This document shows, piece after piece, positions 1-8,440 of a stretch of DNA of 64,000 bases. Origin of the DNA: Paracoccaceae bacterium Fryx2 (GTDB lineage: Bacteria > Pseudomonadota > Alphaproteobacteria > Rhodobacterales > Rhodobacteraceae); the NCBI GenBank assembly GCA_032334235.1, contig JAVSGI010000005.1, positions 3,067,501 to 3,131,500 of the forward strand. The letters run 5' to 3'. The notes under the pieces are model-generated. The model was not told the origin of the DNA, did not search any database, and worked only from the letters and a program-made list of their open reading frames with translations. Position numbers and translations under genes: made by a program. Every line of letters begins with the position of its first letter. Positions within the stretch are counted from its first letter, which is position 1.

Positions 1-1438
1 GCGCCAGGGTCTGGTGCAGGCGCCTGTCGGCGGGGTCGAGGCCGATTTCGCGCAGCCGGTCGTCGGTGATGCCCTTGGGGCCGCCCCAGCCCCAGATCTG
101 GCTCGACATCGCCGAGAGCGTGTCTTCGGTCAGCCCCATCGCCGCGCCGACCTCGCGCACCGCGCGCTTGCCGCGATAGTGGATCACGGTGGCGCAAAGC
201 CCGGCGCGGTGGCGGCCGTAGCGGTCGTAGATGTGCTGGATCACCTCTTCGCGCCGTTCGTGCTCGAAATCGACATCGATGTCGGGCGGCTCGTCGCGGG
301 CTTCCGAGACGAAGCGTTCGAACACCATGGTGCCGATTTCGGGGGAAACCGAGGTCACGCCCAGCGCGTAGCACACCACCGAATTGGCGGCAGAGCCCCG
401 GCCCTGGCACAGGATGCCCCGGTCGCGGGCGAAGGCCACGATGTCGTGAACGGTCAGGAAGTAGGGCTCGTAGCGCAGCTTGCCGATCAGGGCCAGTTCA
501 TGCGCCATCTGGGCCTGCACCTTGGCGGGTGCGCCTGCGGGGTAGCGCCAGTGCAGCCCGGTGCGGGCCAGACGTTCCAGCCGCTGCGGCGCGGTCTCGT
601 TGCCCGTCACCTCGGAGGGGTATTCGTAGCGCAATTCGTCAAGCGTGAAGGTCAGCCTGGCCGCGATCTCGGCGGTGCGGGCCACCGCCGCCGCATGGCC
701 GCGGAACAGCTGCGCCATCTCGGCCGCGCTGCGCAGGCGGCTTTCGGAATGGGCCAGCGCGGCGCGGCCGAGGTCTTCGACCCGGACGCCGTGGCGGATG
801 GCGCAGAGCACGTCGGCCAGCTTGCGCCGCCCGCCGTGGTGCATCAGCGGCAGGCCCGAGGCGACGGCGGGCAGGCCCATGCGGTCGGCCAGCCGGGCCA
901 GCCGGGTGAAGCGGGCGGCATCCTGCCCGTCATAGCAGGGCGCCATCAGCAGGCTGATCTGGCCGGGAAAGCGGTGCGCCAGCCGGTCGGCCCCGGTCTG
1001 CCATTCCGGCGCACCGCCTTGACGGGCAGCTTCGGGCCGGGCGGTCTCGGGATGCAGCAGCATCTCGATTCCCTCGCCCCAGGCCAGCAGGTCGTCGAGG
1101 CCGAGATCACACTGGCCCTTGGGCGCGCGGGTCCGCCCCACGGTCAGCAGACGGCAGAGCCGCCCCCAGCCCGCCCGGTCGCGCGGCAGGGCGGTCACGG
1201 TCAGGCCGCAGCGCAGCACCAGCCGGGCAGCCGGGATCAGCCGGGGGGCGGAGCCGGTGGTGCGCAGAAGTTCGCGCGCCGCGACATGCGCCCGCACGAT
1301 GCCCGCGACGGTGTTTTCATCGGCAATCGCCAGCGCGGGCAGGCCCAGATCATGGGCACGGGTCATCAGCTCCTCGGGGTGCGAGGCGCCGGTGAGGAAG
1401 GTGAAGTTCGATGTGGCCGAAAGCTCGACGAAAGGCAT
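1..1438 (-). CDS. dnaE2: Error-prone DNA polymerase DnaE2 (ImuC), N-terminal 479 residues; runs off the window
   Basis: Reading leftward from an ATG at 1438 gives MPFVELSATSNFTFLTGASH, the typical DnaE2 N-terminus with its PHP domain. The frame stays open to the window edge. The polymerase active-site motif PDIDVDF lies near residue 387 (about 268-288), so the acidic residues of a working C-family polymerase are present. In the known system DnaE2 is the translesion polymerase of the SOS mutasome and works with ImuA and ImuB. No imuA or imuB lies directly upstream; an imuB gene sits 27.5 kb away on the other strand. A LexA box lies 20 bp before the start codon, so SOS induction is expected. 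The identity is secure; the C-terminal part cannot be seen. Confidence 0.93.
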   Translation of the reverse strand, partial: MPFVELSATSNFTFLTGASHPEELMTRAHDLGLPALAIADENTVAGIVRAHVAARELLRTTGSAPRLIPAARLVLRCGLTVTALPRDRAGWGRLCRLLTVGRTRAPKGQCDLGLDDLLAWGEGIEMLLHPETARPEAARQGGAPEWQTGADRLAHRFPGQISLLMAPCYDGQDAARFTRLARLADRMGLPAVASGLPLMHHGGRRKLADVLCAIRHGVRVEDLGRAALAHSESRLRSAAEMAQLFRGHAAAVARTAEIAARLTFTLDELRYEYPSEVTGNETAPQRLERLARTGLHWRYPAGAPAKVQAQMAHELALIGKLRYEPYFLTVHDIVAFARDRGILCQGRGSAANSVVCYALGVTSVSPEIGTMVFERFVSEARDEPPDIDVDFEHERREEVIQHIYDRYGRHRAGLCATVIHYRGKRAVREVGAAMGLTEDTLSAMSSQIWGWGGPKGITDDRLREIGLDPADRRLHQTLA

Positions 1439-1457
1439 GGCAGTGCCCGGTTGACCT

Positions 1458-1472
1458 GAACATAACGGGAAC
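1458..1472 (-). promoter_or_regulatory. LexA (SOS) box upstream of dnaE2
   Basis: On the minus strand the site reads GTTC-CCGTTAT-GTTC, an exact match to the alphaproteobacterial LexA operator GTTC-N7-GTTC. It lies 20 bp before the dnaE2 start, where a bound repressor would block transcription. The same motif occurs before imuB at 28969-28983. Confidence 0.88.
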
Positions 1473-1568
1473 AAGTCTAACGCAGGGGGCGGGGGTTTGC
1501 CAGTGAGTCGGGGTCAGTGCGTGACGTCATGCGCCGGGCGGGCGGCAGGGCCGGGTGCCTGCGGCGCG

Positions 1569-1589
1569 GGTATTTGGGCCAAAGAGAAA
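1569..1589 (-). repeat. Dispersed intergenic motif (CTTTGGCC/AAATA type), copy 1
   Basis: Read on the minus strand, the stretch has the core CTTTGGCCCAAATACCC, close to CCTTGGCCAAATATCCCC at 2945-2962 and to CCTTTGCACAAATATCC near 23788. It lies just beyond the 3' end of the lytic transglycosylase gene. The rest of the 167-bp gap holds the dnaE2 LexA box and nothing else recognisable. Confidence 0.5.
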
Positions 1590-1605
1590 CCGCAGGTCGC
1601 GGCTT

Positions 1606-2850
1606 TCAGCGCAGCTTTTCCAGCAGGGCAAGGCTGGGATAGCCATCGGGAATCAGCCCGGCCGACCGCTGGAACGCCTTGACCGCCGCGATGGTGTTGG
1701 GGCCGATCTTCCCGTCAACGCCTTGGGTAGAAAAGCCCGCCCGGGTCAGGCGATCCTGCAACTCGGTCCGTTCCTCGGGTTTCAGGGCGCGGTCGTCGCG
1801 CGGCCAGGTGGCCTGGATCGCCGGGCCGCCCTTGATGCGGTCGGCCAGATGGCCGACGCCGATCACATAGGCATCGGCGGCGTTATACCGCTCTATCGCG
1901 TTGAAATTGCGGAAGATCAGGAAGGCGGCACCCCTGGCCCCGGCGGGCAGCAGCACCGAGGCCATGCCATGATCGGGCAGGGCGCCACCCGATGCCGTGC
2001 GCAGGCCAAGTGCCTGCCAGGCGGTCACCGGCTTTTTCACGCCCGCGCCGGTTTCGGCATGGTCGAACCCTTCGGGCAAGACGACCTCGACGCCCCAGGG
2101 GCGGCCGCTTTCCCAGCCCGAGCGCGCCAGATAGGCGGCGGTGGAGGCCAGCGCGTCGGTCGGATCGTCCGACCAGATGTCGCGCTTGCCGTCGCCGGTG
2201 AAATCGACCGCATAGGCAAGGTATGAGGTCGGGATGAACTGGGTGTGCCCCATCGCCCCGGCCCAGCTGCCGGTCATCCGCGCCGGGGCGACATCGCCGC
2301 TTTGCACGATCTTCAGAGCCGCCAGCAACTGCTGCTCGAAAAACGGGCCGCGCCGCCCGTCAAAGGCCAGCGTCGCCAGCGATTCGATCAGGGGGAAGTC
2401 GCCCCTGAAGGTGCCATAGGCGCTTTCCAGCCCCCAGACGGCCACGACGATCTCTTTCTCCACGCCATAGGCCGCCTCGATCCGTTCCAGCAGGGCGCGG
2501 TGGCGCTCAAGGGCGGCCTTGCCGTTCTCGATCCGGTTTTCCGAGGCGGCGCTGTCGAGATAGTCCCAGATGGTCTTGGTGAACTCGCTCTGGTTGCGAT
2601 CCCTGGCGATCACGTCGGCGTTGTAGCGCACGCCATCGAAGGCGCGGGCAAAGGTGGCGGCTGAAATGCCCGTCGCTGCGGCGCGGCCACGGAAGCCCGC
2701 GATCCAGTGATCCAGCCCCGCCACCGTGCCCGCAACCTCTGTCACACCCGTTCCCCCATCGCCAAGCCCCGGCTGCACCGGCGCCGCCAGCCCGCCACCA
2801 GCCAGCATACACCCGGCCACCAGCCCTAAAACCCTCGAAAATTCGCGCAT
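1606..2850 (-). CDS. Lytic murein transglycosylase (MltB-like) with peptidoglycan-binding domain
   Basis: The 414-residue protein starts at MREFSRVLGL. An upstream in-frame ATG at 2868 would add six residues in front of the signal peptide. The N-terminus carries a lipobox (LVAGC), so it is probably an outer-membrane lipoprotein. The central SLT_2/MltB-type domain has the catalytic-glutamate motif VWGLESAYG and the following FRGDFPLIESLATLAF block. The last 55 residues form a PG_binding_1 domain (GVDGKIGPNTIAAVKAFQ). Enzymes of this family cleave the MurNAc-GlcNAc bond non-hydrolytically, making 1,6-anhydro products during wall remodelling. It is divergent from accD and appears to be transcribed alone. 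Confidence 0.87.
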   Translation of the reverse strand: MREFSRVLGLVAGCMLAGGGLAAPVQPGLGDGGTGVTEVAGTVAGLDHWIAGFRGRAAATGISAATFARAFDGVRYNADVIARDRNQSEFTKTIWDYLDSAASENRIENGKAALERHRALLERIEAAYGVEKEIVVAVWGLESAYGTFRGDFPLIESLATLAFDGRRGPFFEQQLLAALKIVQSGDVAPARMTGSWAGAMGHTQFIPTSYLAYAVDFTGDGKRDIWSDDPTDALASTAAYLARSGWESGRPWGVEVVLPEGFDHAETGAGVKKPVTAWQALGLRTASGGALPDHGMASVLLPAGARGAAFLIFRNFNAIERYNAADAYVIGVGHLADRIKGGPAIQATWPRDDRALKPEERTELQDRLTRAGFSTQGVDGKIGPNTIAAVKAFQRSAGLIPDGYPSLALLEKLR

Positions 2851-2944
2851 GACAGACTTGGCCCCCAACTCATGGCACGAAGGCTACCGCGATTGTCTCC
2901 ATACCGGAAGCAATCCTTGGCATCGCGGCGGTTCCTTGCATTCA

Positions 2945-2979
2945 CCTTGGCCAAATATCCCCGCCGGAGGCTCCGGCGG
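2945..2979 (+). repeat. Dispersed intergenic motif copy 2 joined to a GC-rich hairpin
   Basis: CCTTGGCCAAATATCCCC is followed directly by CCGCCGGAG-G-CTCCGGCGG, a perfect 9-bp stem with a one-base centre (2961-2979). It lies in the 326-bp gap between the divergent lytic transglycosylase and accD genes. That gap also holds the palindromic element at 3013-3056 and must contain the promoters of both genes, which I could not place. Confidence 0.5.
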
Positions 2980-3012
2980 CCCGGCCGGGACCGCCGCCCG
3001 ACGTTGGGCGCC

Positions 3013-3056
3013 AAAAGTTTTCTCAAAACTTTTGCAAAATTCTTGCAAGAATTTTG
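3013..3056 (+). repeat. Dispersed double-palindrome element A, copy 1
   Basis: Two adjacent palindromes. AAAAGTTTT-CTC-AAAACTTTT at 3013-3033 is a perfect 9-bp stem. At 3035-3056 a perfect 22-bp palindrome has the half-site CAAAATTCTTG. Related copies lie at 10250-10293 and, inverted, at 26671-26715. This copy is about 120 bp upstream of the accD start. Confidence 0.75.
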
Positions 3057-3176
3057 GCTGCGCCCGGCCTGGCCCCCGCGCCGCGATACCACACCCGCGT
3101 CTTGCACCCGCGATTGCATTTCCCGGCCCCCGGCCTTATCTCGGAGCCAACTCAGGTGACCAAAGGGCCAGCCCGC

Positions 3177-4136
3177 ATGAACTGGATCTCGAACTACGTC
3201 CGCCCCAAGATCAACTCGCTGTTTTCGCGCCGCGAGGTGCCCGAGAACCTGTGGACGAAGTGTTCAGAATGCGGGACGATGCTGTTCCACCGCGAATTGG
3301 CCGACAATCTGAACGTCTGCACCACCTGCGACCATCACATGGCGATCACCCCGCGCGACCGTTTCACCGCGCTGTTCGATCTGGGCATATTCACCGAGGT
3401 CAAGGTGCCCGAGCCGCTGGCCGACCCGCTGCAGTTCCGCGACCAGAAGAAGTATCCCGACCGGCTGAAGGCGGCGCAGAAGCTGACCGGGGAGCGCGAC
3501 GCGATGCTGGTGGCCGAGGGCGAGATTTCGCGCACCCCGATCATCGCCGTGGCGCAGGACTTCTCGTTCATGGGCGGGTCGATGGGCATGTATGTCGGCA
3601 ACGCCATTCTGGCGGCGGCGATGCGGGCGATCGAGCTGAAACGCCCGCTGGTGCTGTTTTCCGCTGCGGGTGGGGCACGGATGCAGGAGGGCATCCTGTC
3701 GCTGATGCAGATGCCGCGCAGCACGGTCGCGGTGCAGATGCTGAAAGAGGCGCATCTGCCTTATGTCGTGGTGCTGACGCATCCGACCACCGGCGGCGTG
3801 ACCGCAAGCTACGCCATGCTGGGCGACGTGCAGATTGCCGAACCCAACGCGCTGATCTGTTTTGCCGGGCCGCGGGTGATCGAGCAGACCATCCGCGAAA
3901 CCCTGCCCGAGGGCTTCCAGCGTGCCGAATACCTGCTGGACCACGGGATGCTGGACCGCGTCACCCATCGCCGGGCGATGAAGGACGAACTGGTGACGAT
4001 TCTGCGGATGCTGACCAACCAGCCGCCCGCGATCAAGGGCGACCTGCCCGCCCCCGCGCCGCTGCCGGAAACCGCGCCGCCGCCGCCCGTGGCCGAGCCC
4101 GAACCTGCCGCCGCCCCGAAGGCCGCGAAGGCGTGA
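3177..4136 (+). CDS. accD: Acetyl-CoA carboxylase carboxyltransferase subunit beta
   Basis: The 319-residue product begins [12 protein letters not shown]. The frame is open further upstream, but this start matches the family. It carries the zinc ribbon of bacterial AccD (Cys29, Cys32, Cys48, Cys51), followed by the crotonase-fold carboxyltransferase domain with the [11 protein letters not shown] and GGARMQEG motifs. With AccA it transfers the carboxyl group from biotin to acetyl-CoA, giving malonyl-CoA for fatty-acid synthesis. The last 35 or so residues are a Pro/Ala-rich low-complexity tail. The stop codon overlaps the folC start (GTGA), so the two are translationally coupled, as in many Rhodobacterales. 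Confidence 0.96.
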   Translation: MNWISNYVRPKINSLFSRREVPENLWTKCSECGTMLFHRELADNLNVCTTCDHHMAITPRDRFTALFDLGIFTEVKVPEPLADPLQFRDQKKYPDRLKAAQKLTGERDAMLVAEGEISRTPIIAVAQDFSFMGGSMGMYVGNAILAAAMRAIELKRPLVLFSAAGGARMQEGILSLMQMPRSTVAVQMLKEAHLPYVVVLTHPTTGGVTASYAMLGDVQIAEPNALICFAGPRVIEQTIRETLPEGFQRAEYLLDHGMLDRVTHRRAMKDELVTILRMLTNQPPAIKGDLPAPAPLPETAPPPPVAEPEPAAAPKAAKA

Positions 4137-5407
4137 GCGTGCCCGCCTCCGACGTGATCCTGCAACGGATGATGTCTTTCCACCCGAAGATCATCGACCT
4201 GACACTGGACCGGGTGCTTCGCCTGCTGGCGGCGGTGGATCACCCCGAGCGCCGCCTGCCGCCGGTGATCCACATTGCGGGCACGAACGGCAAGGGCTCG
4301 ACGCAGGCGATGATCCGCGCCGGGCTGGAGGCGGCGGGGCAGAGCGTCCATGCCTATACCTCGCCGCATCTGGCGCGGTTTCACGAGCGCATCCGGCTGG
4401 CGGGCGACCTGATCTCGGAACCGGCGCTGGCGGCGCTGCTGGATGAATGCGTGGCGGCCAACGGCGACGGGGCGATCACCTTCTTCGAGATCACCACGGT
4501 GGCGGCGTTGCTGGCCTTTGCCCGCACGCCGGCCGACATGGTGCTGCTGGAGGTCGGGCTGGGCGGGCGGCTGGACGCGACCAATGTGGTCGAAAGGCCC
4601 GCGCTGACCATCATCACGCCGGTTTCCATCGACCACCAGCAGTATCTGGGCGAAACCCTGGCCGAGATTGCGGGCGAAAAGGCGGGCATCCTGAAGCGCG
4701 GCGTGCCCTGCGTCGTGGGGCCGCAACTGCCCGCCGCGATGGATGTGATCGAGGCGCGCGCCGCAAGGCTGGGGGTGCCATTGCTGGCGCACGGCCAGCA
4801 GTGGCAGGTGTGGGAGGAGCGCGGGCGGCTGGTCTATCAGGACGAGAGCGGGTTGCTGGACCTGCCGCTGCCCAACCTGCCCGGCCCGCACCAGATCCAG
4901 AATGCCGGGGCGGCGATTGCCGCGCTGCGCTATCTCGGTCAGTCCGCGACCGTCTGTGAGGCGGCGGTGACCGCGGCCGAGTGGCCGGCCCGGATGCAGC
5001 GCCTGCGCCGCGGGCCGCTGGTGCAGAGCGCGCCGCGGGTCGAACTGTGGCTCGACGGCGGGCACAACCCGGCGGGCGGGGCGGCGATTGCCGCGACGCT
5101 GGCCACGATGCCCGCGCGCGAGACGCATCTGATCTGCGGCATGTTGAACACCAAGGATGTCGGCGGCTATCTGGCCCCGCTGGCCGCCCATGCCGCCAGC
5201 CTGCACGCCGTCTCGATTCCCGGCGAGAAGAACACCCTGCCCGCCGACGTGACGCGCGATGCGGCGCTGGCCGTCGGTCTGCCGGGCGTGGTGGCCGAAT
5301 CGGTCGGCGCGGCGCTGGCCGCGATTGCGGCCGAAAGCCCGGCCGCGCGGGTGCTGATCTGCGGGTCGCTCTATCTGGCCGGGTCGGTGCTGCGCGAGAA
5401 CGGCTGA
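4133..5407 (+). CDS. folC: Bifunctional folylpolyglutamate synthase / dihydrofolate synthase
   Basis: The start is the GTG at 4133, which overlaps the accD stop by four bases and gives [14 protein letters not shown], a usual family N-terminus. The frame is open far upstream but that part is not coding. The 424-residue protein has the ATP-binding loop [12 protein letters not shown], the [15 protein letters not shown] block and the C-terminal Mur-ligase domain motif [10 protein letters not shown]. The enzyme adds glutamate to dihydropteroate and to folates, using ATP, in the cytoplasm. The conserved accD-folC pairing and intact motifs make the call firm. Confidence 0.95.
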   Translation: MSVPASDVILQRMMSFHPKIIDLTLDRVLRLLAAVDHPERRLPPVIHIAGTNGKGSTQAMIRAGLEAAGQSVHAYTSPHLARFHERIRLAGDLISEPALAALLDECVAANGDGAITFFEITTVAALLAFARTPADMVLLEVGLGGRLDATNVVERPALTIITPVSIDHQQYLGETLAEIAGEKAGILKRGVPCVVGPQLPAAMDVIEARAARLGVPLLAHGQQWQVWEERGRLVYQDESGLLDLPLPNLPGPHQIQNAGAAIAALRYLGQSATVCEAAVTAAEWPARMQRLRRGPLVQSAPRVELWLDGGHNPAGGAAIAATLATMPARETHLICGMLNTKDVGGYLAPLAAHAASLHAVSIPGEKNTLPADVTRDAALAVGLPGVVAESVGAALAAIAAESPAARVLICGSLYLAGSVLRENG

Positions 5408-5444
5408 TCCGAGACGGGCTGATCCGAGGCCGGGGCGCGGGACA

Positions 5445-5927
5445 TCAGGCGAGGTGGGGGCGGAAGGCGTCGATCACTTCGGCATAGACCTGGCGCTTGA
5501 AGGGCACGATGGCGGCCAGCATGTCGTCGGCGGCGATCCAGCGCCATTGGCCGAATTCGGGGTGGGCGGTGGCGATGGCGATCTGGTCGTCGGTGCCGAG
5601 GTAGCGGAACAGGAACCAGCGCTGGCGCTGGCCGCGATACCTGCCGCCCCAGACCTTGCCCAGCAGGTCGGGCGGCAGGTCGTAGGTCACCCAGCCGGGC
5701 GTCTTGGCGACGAACTGCACCAGACCCTTGGCTATGCCGGTTTCTTCCCGCAATTCGCGCAGGGCGGCGGCGCGGGGCTTTTCGCCGTCGTCGATGCCGC
5801 CTTGCGGCATCTGCCAGGCGGGCACCGGATTGTCGAGCCGCTGGCCCGCGAAGATCAGGCCCTGCGGGTTGATCAGCGTGATGCCGACGCAGGGGCGGTA
5901 GGGCAGGGATGTGGTGTCGGGGTTCAT
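5445..5927 (-). CDS. rppH: RNA pyrophosphohydrolase (Nudix)
   Basis: The 160-residue protein starts [20 protein letters not shown], the common RppH opening. It has a complete Nudix box: G at the start of [13 protein letters not shown], then RELREETGI. RppH removes pyrophosphate from the 5' end of mRNAs, which triggers RNase E-dependent decay. It is the last gene of the leftward ctpA-rppH run, 52 bp after ctpA, with a strong hairpin in that gap. Longer in-frame starts up to 6110 run through ctpA and are not used. Confidence 0.93.
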   Translation of the reverse strand: MNPDTTSLPYRPCVGITLINPQGLIFAGQRLDNPVPAWQMPQGGIDDGEKPRAAALRELREETGIAKGLVQFVAKTPGWVTYDLPPDLLGKVWGGRYRGQRQRWFLFRYLGTDDQIAIATAHPEFGQWRWIAADDMLAAIVPFKRQVYAEVIDAFRPHLA

Positions 5928-5948
5928 CTGGGATCGCCGTTGGGGAAC

Positions 5949-5971
5949 GGGGGGCGCGCCGTGCGCCCCCC
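5949..5971 (-). terminator. GC-rich hairpin between ctpA and rppH
   Basis: A perfect 9-bp stem (GGGGGGCGC / GCGCCCCCC) with a five-base loop lies just after the ctpA stop. There is no U-tract, so it may weaken read-through into rppH or protect the ctpA 3' end rather than fully terminate. Confidence 0.5.
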
Positions 5972-5979
5972 GGCGCGGG

Positions 5980-7311
5980 TCAGGGACTGACAGCGATGGC
6001 GGTGAGGCCCTTGAGGATATCGACCGCATAGGCCAGCTGATAATCCTCGTCGCGCAGTTTCGCGGCCTCTTCGGCAAGGGCGCGTTCTTCTTCCAGCAGG
6101 CGCTTTTCATCCTCGGTCATCGAGTCGTTGCTGATGATGCCGCGCAGGTCGGCTTCGGAGCGGGTCGAGGTTTCGACTTCGGCCTCGGGGGCGTCGGGTT
6201 CGCGGACCGGCTGGTTCACGACGATGTCGGGCGCCACGCCAAGCGCCTGGATCGAACGGCCCGAGGGCGTGTAGTAGCGCGCGGTGGTCAGGCGCATCGC
6301 GCCGTCGCCGCGCAGCGGGATCACGGTCTGGACCGAGCCCTTGCCGAAGCTCTTGGTGCCGACCACGATGGCGCGGCGGTGATCCTGCAACGCGCCCGCG
6401 ACGATTTCCGACGCCGAGGCCGAGCCGCCGTTGATCAGCACCACCAGCGGCTTGCCCAGCGCCAGATCGCCCGGCGCCGCGTTGAAGCGTTCGCCGTCGC
6501 TGGCGGCGCGGCCGCGGGTCGAGACGATCTCGCCCTTGTCGAGGAAGGCATCCGACACCTTGATCGCCTGGTTCAGCAGCCCGCCGGGGTTGTTGCGCAA
6601 GTCGAGCACCACCCCATTGACCTTGTCGATGCCGCCAAGATCCTTGATCGCCTGGTTCAGGCCCTCTTCCAGCCCCGGATAGGTCTGGTCGTTGAACGTG
6701 GTCAGGCGCACGACGACGGTGCTGCCCACCACGCGGGTGCGCGCCGCCGTCAGCTTGATGGTGTCGCGGATGATCGACACGTCGAAGGGTTCGGTCACGT
6801 CCTTGCGCACGACGGTGATGATGATTTCCGACCCGACCGGGCCGCGCATCAGTTCCACCGCCGCATCGAGCGTCAGGCCCAGCACGGTCTCGCCGTTGAC
6901 ATGGGTGATGAAGTCGCCGGCCTGGATGCCCGCCGCCGCGGCCGGCGTGTCGTCGATCGGCGAGACCACCTTGACGAAGCCCTCTTCCTGGGTGACCTCG
7001 ATGCCCAGCCCGCCGAATTCGCCGCGGGTCTGCACCTGCATGTCGTCGAAATCCTTCGGCGGCAGATAGCTGGAATGGGGATCGAGCGAGGTCAGCATCC
7101 CGTTGATCGCGGCCTCGATCAGCTCTTCGGGCTTGACCTCCTCGACATACTGGCCGCGGATGCGTTCGAAGATGTCGCCGAACAGGTCGAGCTGTTCATA
7201 GACCGAGGCATTGCGGCTGGCCTCTTGCGCGATCAGCGGCCCGGCCACCTGCGTCGTCAGCAGCGCCCCGGCTACCGTGCCGCCCAGGGCGGCCATCACG
7301 AATTTCCTCAT
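5980..7311 (-). CDS. ctpA: C-terminal processing peptidase, S41 family
   Basis: The 443-residue protein starts [11 protein letters not shown] and has an N-terminal signal peptide or anchor. A PDZ domain ([20 protein letters not shown]) lies near residues 90-175. The S41 protease domain has the nucleophile serine in [16 protein letters not shown] and the general-base lysine in [11 protein letters not shown], forming a Ser-Lys dyad. Such proteases trim or degrade periplasmic proteins, often those that handle peptidoglycan. Its start lies 7 bp after the EnvC-like gene, which fits a joint wall-remodelling role. The acidic C-terminal tail is rich in Glu and Ala. Confidence 0.92.
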   Translation of the reverse strand: MRKFVMAALGGTVAGALLTTQVAGPLIAQEASRNASVYEQLDLFGDIFERIRGQYVEEVKPEELIEAAINGMLTSLDPHSSYLPPKDFDDMQVQTRGEFGGLGIEVTQEEGFVKVVSPIDDTPAAAAGIQAGDFITHVNGETVLGLTLDAAVELMRGPVGSEIIITVVRKDVTEPFDVSIIRDTIKLTAARTRVVGSTVVVRLTTFNDQTYPGLEEGLNQAIKDLGGIDKVNGVVLDLRNNPGGLLNQAIKVSDAFLDKGEIVSTRGRAASDGERFNAAPGDLALGKPLVVLINGGSASASEIVAGALQDHRRAIVVGTKSFGKGSVQTVIPLRGDGAMRLTTARYYTPSGRSIQALGVAPDIVVNQPVREPDAPEAEVETSTRSEADLRGIISNDSMTEDEKRLLEEERALAEEAAKLRDEDYQLAYAVDILKGLTAIAVSP

Positions 7312-7318
7312 GCTCGTT

Positions 7319-8440
7319 CTATTCCCCAGTTGCTGCGAACCATTCCGCCGGATCGACGGGCGTGGCCGCTTGCCTAAGTTCCATATAAAGCGTTTCCGTA
7401 TCGCGCGCGCCACCGCCATCTTGCGCCGAAATCAGAAACTCCGCCACTCCAGGCTCTCCGCCGCCCATCAGGCCGAGGGGCGCGCCGACCCCGACGACCT
7501 CGCCGACCTCTCCGTATACGGTTTCCAGACCTGCAAGGATAAGAAGATAGCCCCCGCCGGGTTCGAGGACCATCACATTTCCGTAGTCGAGCAGCGGGCC
7601 GCGGTAGCGGATGGTGGCGGGCCAGGGCGCAGTGACCAGCGCGCGCGGCCGGGTGCCCAGCACAAGGCCGGGGCGGCGCAGGCCGCTGGAGTCGGCCTCC
7701 ATCGCGCGGCGCAGCACGCGGCCCAGCACAGGCAGCGGCAGCGTGCCCTTGGCCGAGGAGAAATCGCGGATGCCGCCGGCCTCGGTTTCCGACAGCGAGA
7801 GGCCACCCGCGAACGCCTCCAGCGTGTCGGCGCTTTGCAGCAGGCCGCGCAGCACCTCGGGGTCTTCGGTGAAGCGTTTCGGCAGGGTGGTGCGGTCGGA
7901 GATCGCCTGGCTGAGCGCGGTGCGCGCGGCTTGTGCGGCACTCAGGCCGTCGGCCAGCGTCTGACCCGCCGCGGCCTGCAAAGCTCGCAGGTCGCGGATT
8001 TCCTGCAACTCGGCGCGCAGGGCCTGCGCCTCGGCCTGCAGCGCCGGGGTCACGTCGGCCAGCATCATGCCCGAACGCACCGTGCCCAGCGGCCCGGATG
8101 GGTGCAGCAGCAGCAGCGGGCCGGGATCGGCCTCCATCCGGCTGAGCACGCCGATCAGCTGCGCCACGCGGTCGCGCTTGGCCTCGAACTGCAACGCCAG
8201 CGCCGCCTCGCGGATCGAGGCCTGCCGCAGGCTTTCGCGCAGGGCAGACAGGCCCTGTTCATAGGCGCCGATGGTGCGGGTGAGGGCGGCGACGCGGTCC
8301 TTCGCGGCCTCGGCCTTGCCCAGCTCGGCCACGGCGGCCTGCAGGTCGGCGGCGGCCTCGGTGGCCTGTTCGGCGACGCTTTGCGCCTGTGCCTGTGCCG
8401 CCAGCGCCAGCCCGAGTGCCAGAACGCCTGCGCGGATCAT
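7319..8440 (-). CDS. EnvC-like murein hydrolase activator with degenerate LytM/M23 domain
   Basis: The 373-residue secreted protein starts MIRAGVLALGLALAAQAQAQ, a clear signal peptide. A long Ala/Gln/Glu-rich coiled coil follows (to about residue 200), then a C-terminal LytM/M23-like domain. The zinc-binding histidines of active M23 peptidases are not where expected: the HLS position reads LAGL and the LHFE position reads YMEL. This fits EnvC-type activators, which have no activity of their own but switch on cell-wall amidases at division. The start overlaps the gpmI stop by four bases (ATGA), and ctpA follows 7 bp later. Confidence 0.82.
   Translation of the reverse strand: MIRAGVLALGLALAAQAQAQSVAEQATEAAADLQAAVAELGKAEAAKDRVAALTRTIGAYEQGLSALRESLRQASIREAALALQFEAKRDRVAQLIGVLSRMEADPGPLLLLHPSGPLGTVRSGMMLADVTPALQAEAQALRAELQEIRDLRALQAAAGQTLADGLSAAQAARTALSQAISDRTTLPKRFTEDPEVLRGLLQSADTLEAFAGGLSLSETEAGGIRDFSSAKGTLPLPVLGRVLRRAMEADSSGLRRPGLVLGTRPRALVTAPWPATIRYRGPLLDYGNVMVLEPGGGYLLILAGLETVYGEVGEVVGVGAPLGLMGGGEPGVAEFLISAQDGGGARDTETLYMELRQAATPVDPAEWFAATGE

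Noticed and set aside
14-1459. Long open frame of 481 codons on the plus strand
   Set aside because: It is antisense to dnaE2, whose minus-strand translation gives clear polymerase motifs; the plus-strand product is low-complexity His/Arg/Gly-rich.
2726-4132. N-terminal extension of folC to 893 residues
   Set aside because: The extra part runs through the accD gene in another frame and has no domain; the GTG at 4133 gives the normal FolC length.
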